A stretch of DNA of 33,147 bases, taken from Treponema sp. (GTDB taxonomy: Bacteria > Spirochaetota > Spirochaetia > Treponematales > Treponemataceae). Position 1 is the stretch's first letter; every line of letters starts with the position of its first letter. This document shows, piece by piece, positions 31,444 through 33,147 of this stretch. The position numbers were made by a program, and so were the translations under genes. The notes under the pieces are model-generated. The model was given only the letters and a program-made list of their open reading frames with translations. It was not told the origin of the DNA and did no database searches. Location of the stretch: contig JAILBH010000202.1 of NCBI GenBank assembly GCA_024681195.1, positions 1 to 33,147 on the forward strand, read 5' to 3'.

Positions 31444-33147
31444 CGAAACTTTCTGGTGCGCCAAGGTAAGACTGTGGGAACGGCTCATTTGCGTTATGAA
31501 CTACAATCTTTTCAAGCACAATATTCGGTGTGACCGGATAGAACCTTAAGATGTTCAGGCCTGCACGGCAATCTGCGTAAACGGTGCTTATACGGATATT
31601 GTTTGTAATATCTTCACCCCATGGGAACTGATTGTCGCCTACTGCAAAGGTCTTTTCATCTACAACATCTTTTTTTATCTTGTCTCCGTTGACTTCTGCA
31701 ATAAAAGCAAGTTTGTTATCTTTATAGGCCGGGTTAGACGGATTTAAGAAGAAATCAAACTGTTTTACGCCTTCGCTTGCTGCAACAAACTTGTATTCTA
31801 CATAAGGAGCGTTCTTTCCTTTTGGATATTCTGCAATAACAGGAAAGGCTTTTACGGCAGAAAGAGTTTTTCCATAACCTGGGAGTTCTACAAATTGAGA
31901 AGTCTCCCCTTTCCAGCTGCCTGCCTGCTTTTTTGCAAAATGACCGGCTTCCATAGAAATATAATTTGAAGTTTGAATAAAGGTTCCCTTATCGTAATTA
32001 AGATTTGGAACTTCAGCATCAATCACAACATCAATACGGATTCTGCAGCCGTGTCCGCCGTCGCCTGTTATTTTAAGGACTGCTTTCTGGTTTTTAGCTA
32101 CAAGCAGTTTTGAACGGTCTACTGACAGGATGATTGTATCAATCAACAAAGTTTTATCTTTTTTTATAGTAAAGTTCAGCCAGTCATTTTCTTCGTCAAT
32201 GTTTACTTCGTATGGGAGCATTTTTTTATTTGCACCGGCAACAAAAACTTTTGCGGTTACAGTTTCAGGATTTTTAAAACTGTCGCACCGCAAAGGAATG
32301 CGTGTCCAATCCCCACCTGTTGTTACTAAATCAACCCCTTCTACCCAGGCACACAAACGTCCTTTTCTAGGTTCAAGGGGTTTTGCAATAACAGGATAGC
32401 GGTTTTCTTCTTCGTTCCAGTGAATAAATCCAAAATGTTCAGACCAGCCCATTGCATACCAGCGTCCGCCGTCTACCTTGTCGCATTCATCTACAAGCTT
32501 CTTGTCATAGTCCAGACATTCTTCTACATGCTGGCCATAGGCATTTGCAGCAAATAAATTATGAGAGGCAGCCCATCTGTTGAGACCGGCCAGAATCTGC
32601 ATTCTAAGAACATTCATTGTTCCGCAGGCAGGAAAGTATACCTGGGCAAAAAATCCGGGATAATCTTTTTTAGAAAGTTCTTCCTTAAGCTTTTCGCAAT
32701 CCTTGATAACATTTTCGGCGAGGGTAAGAATCTTTTCGCTTTCGCCAAAGCTTACAGGAGCAAAAGTGTCAGGCCAGATGCATTCTGTTCTGCGCATATT
32801 TGCAAGCTTTGTGTATGTGTTCATTATGTTATTAATGGAAGCTTTCTGTTTGTGGCTTAATTCAGGGAACTGCTGTTCTATCCACCCTGCTGTATAACCT
32901 TGGGTTGTATATTCAGTAGCAGAATATTTTTCGTAGTCATAAGCAAGATTCAAAAAGTAAGAAAGCGTGAACTCATTTGTCATAATATCGCCAACATTTA
33001 CAATCCACAAATCGCGGATTCCAAAATCATAAGCGGCAGTCATCTGTTCCTTTACTTTTGGAAGATAGTTTGTATTGAGCCATTCGTAACTGTAAGGCCA
33101 ACCATGGTAGTCAAAATGATAGTACATTCCGTAGCCGCCCTTGTGAG
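31433..33147 (-). CDS. GH115 alpha-glucuronidase, C-terminal part (5' end beyond window)
   Basis: Family GH115 enzymes remove (4-O-methyl)glucuronic acid from xylan side chains. The frame is open to the window edge; the residues before the first internal Met are HKGGYG, then MYYHFDYHGWPYSYEWLNT, the conserved GH115 stretch. The visible 571 residues therefore lack the N-terminal domain and part of the catalytic barrel. Recognisable parts are ELSHKQKASINNIMNTYTKLANMRR, the helical middle, and a C-terminal beta-rich domain (about 400-565) with FIQTSNYISMEAGHF. Whether the protein is exported cannot be judged because the N-terminus is missing. The stop lies within the end of the convergent methyltransferase gene. 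It supports a fibre-degrading gut lifestyle. Confidence 0.88.
   Translation of the reverse strand, partial: HKGGYGMYYHFDYHGWPYSYEWLNTNYLPKVKEQMTAAYDFGIRDLWIVNVGDIMTNEFTLSYFLNLAYDYEKYSATEYTTQGYTAGWIEQQFPELSHKQKASINNIMNTYTKLANMRRTECIWPDTFAPVSFGESEKILTLAENVIKDCEKLKEELSKKDYPGFFAQVYFPACGTMNVLRMQILAGLNRWAASHNLFAANAYGQHVEECLDYDKKLVDECDKVDGGRWYAMGWSEHFGFIHWNEEENRYPVIAKPLEPRKGRLCAWVEGVDLVTTGGDWTRIPLRCDSFKNPETVTAKVFVAGANKKMLPYEVNIDEENDWLNFTIKKDKTLLIDTIILSVDRSKLLVAKNQKAVLKITGDGGHGCRIRIDVVIDAEVPNLNYDKGTFIQTSNYISMEAGHFAKKQAGSWKGETSQFVELPGYGKTLSAVKAFPVIAEYPKGKNAPYVEYKFVAASEGVKQFDFFLNPSNPAYKDNKLAFIAEVNGDKIKKDVVDEKTFAVGDNQFPWGEDITNNIRISTVYADCRAGLNILRFYPVTPNIVLEKIVVHNANEPFPQSYLGAPESFVIS

Noticed and set aside
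1..33147. tRNA, rRNA or riboswitch genes
   Set aside because: Intergenic gaps were scanned by eye; none shows a cloverleaf, rRNA-like sequence or a recognisable aptamer core.

Overview
The window looks like a chromosomal segment from a host-associated, plant-fibre-degrading Treponema (rumen or gut spirochaete). The grounds are: roughly 40% G+C by eye; lipoproteins with short lipoboxes; an OmpA-domain protein resembling the T. pallidum Tp0624 type; flagellar fliS/flgN genes behind a FliA-type promoter; and the C-terminal part of a GH115 xylan alpha-glucuronidase at the right edge. Genus level is an inference; no rRNA or tRNA is present to confirm it. Coding density is very high and no gene-free stretch exceeds 300 bases; the longest are 443-632, 1482-1631, 20659-20834, 22905-23077 and 27171-27296, all described as features. 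No insertion sequence, CRISPR array, tRNA or prophage gene was seen.

Layout. Minus strand 1-7574: ndk (3' end cut by the window), ispH, then yajC-secD-secF (protein export), a TPR lipoprotein and a six-helix membrane protein. Plus strand 7631-11268: a cell-envelope cluster of TPR lipoprotein, MltD-like lytic transglycosylase with LysM, and OmpA-domain protein. Minus strand 11284-22904: a PcrA/UvrD helicase between two paralogous proteins that fuse a cytoplasmic LacI-type sugar-binding domain to GGDEF, then rimO, a RodZ-like protein, lolA and ftsH. Plus strand 23078-24021: fliS and a FlgN-like gene. Minus strand 24018-27170: a soluble fusion of a [FeFe]-hydrogenase-like module to a chemoreceptor signalling domain, followed by a membrane-anchored DRGH nuclease. 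Plus strand 27297-31443: mlaE-mlaF-mlaD, a TPR lipoprotein and a methyltransferase. Minus strand to the end: GH115.

Most striking signals. (1) The hydrogenase-like/MCP fusion (25089-27170), a candidate cytoplasmic H2 or redox chemoreceptor. (2) Two long nested hairpins (505-595 and 1528-1620) that share a conserved 28-base core but have unrelated self-complementary arms, in opposite orientations. (3) The LacI-like/GGDEF pair: one looks catalytically competent (SGDEF), the other degenerate (TGDKF), yet both keep the RxxD product-binding site, suggesting a synthase/receptor pair for c-di-GMP. (4) Strong sigma70-type promoters whose -10 box ends only 7-9 bases before the ATG in four genes, implying leaderless mRNAs, in contrast to strong Shine-Dalgarno sequences before other genes. 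(5) A SecF in which the Asp of the GYSxND motif is Ala.

The genes mostly concern building and sensing at the envelope: export (Sec), lipoprotein and lipid transport (LolA, Mla), peptidoglycan remodelling (MltD, OmpA, RodZ), quality control (FtsH) and motility or taxis (FliS, FlgN, the MCP fusion).
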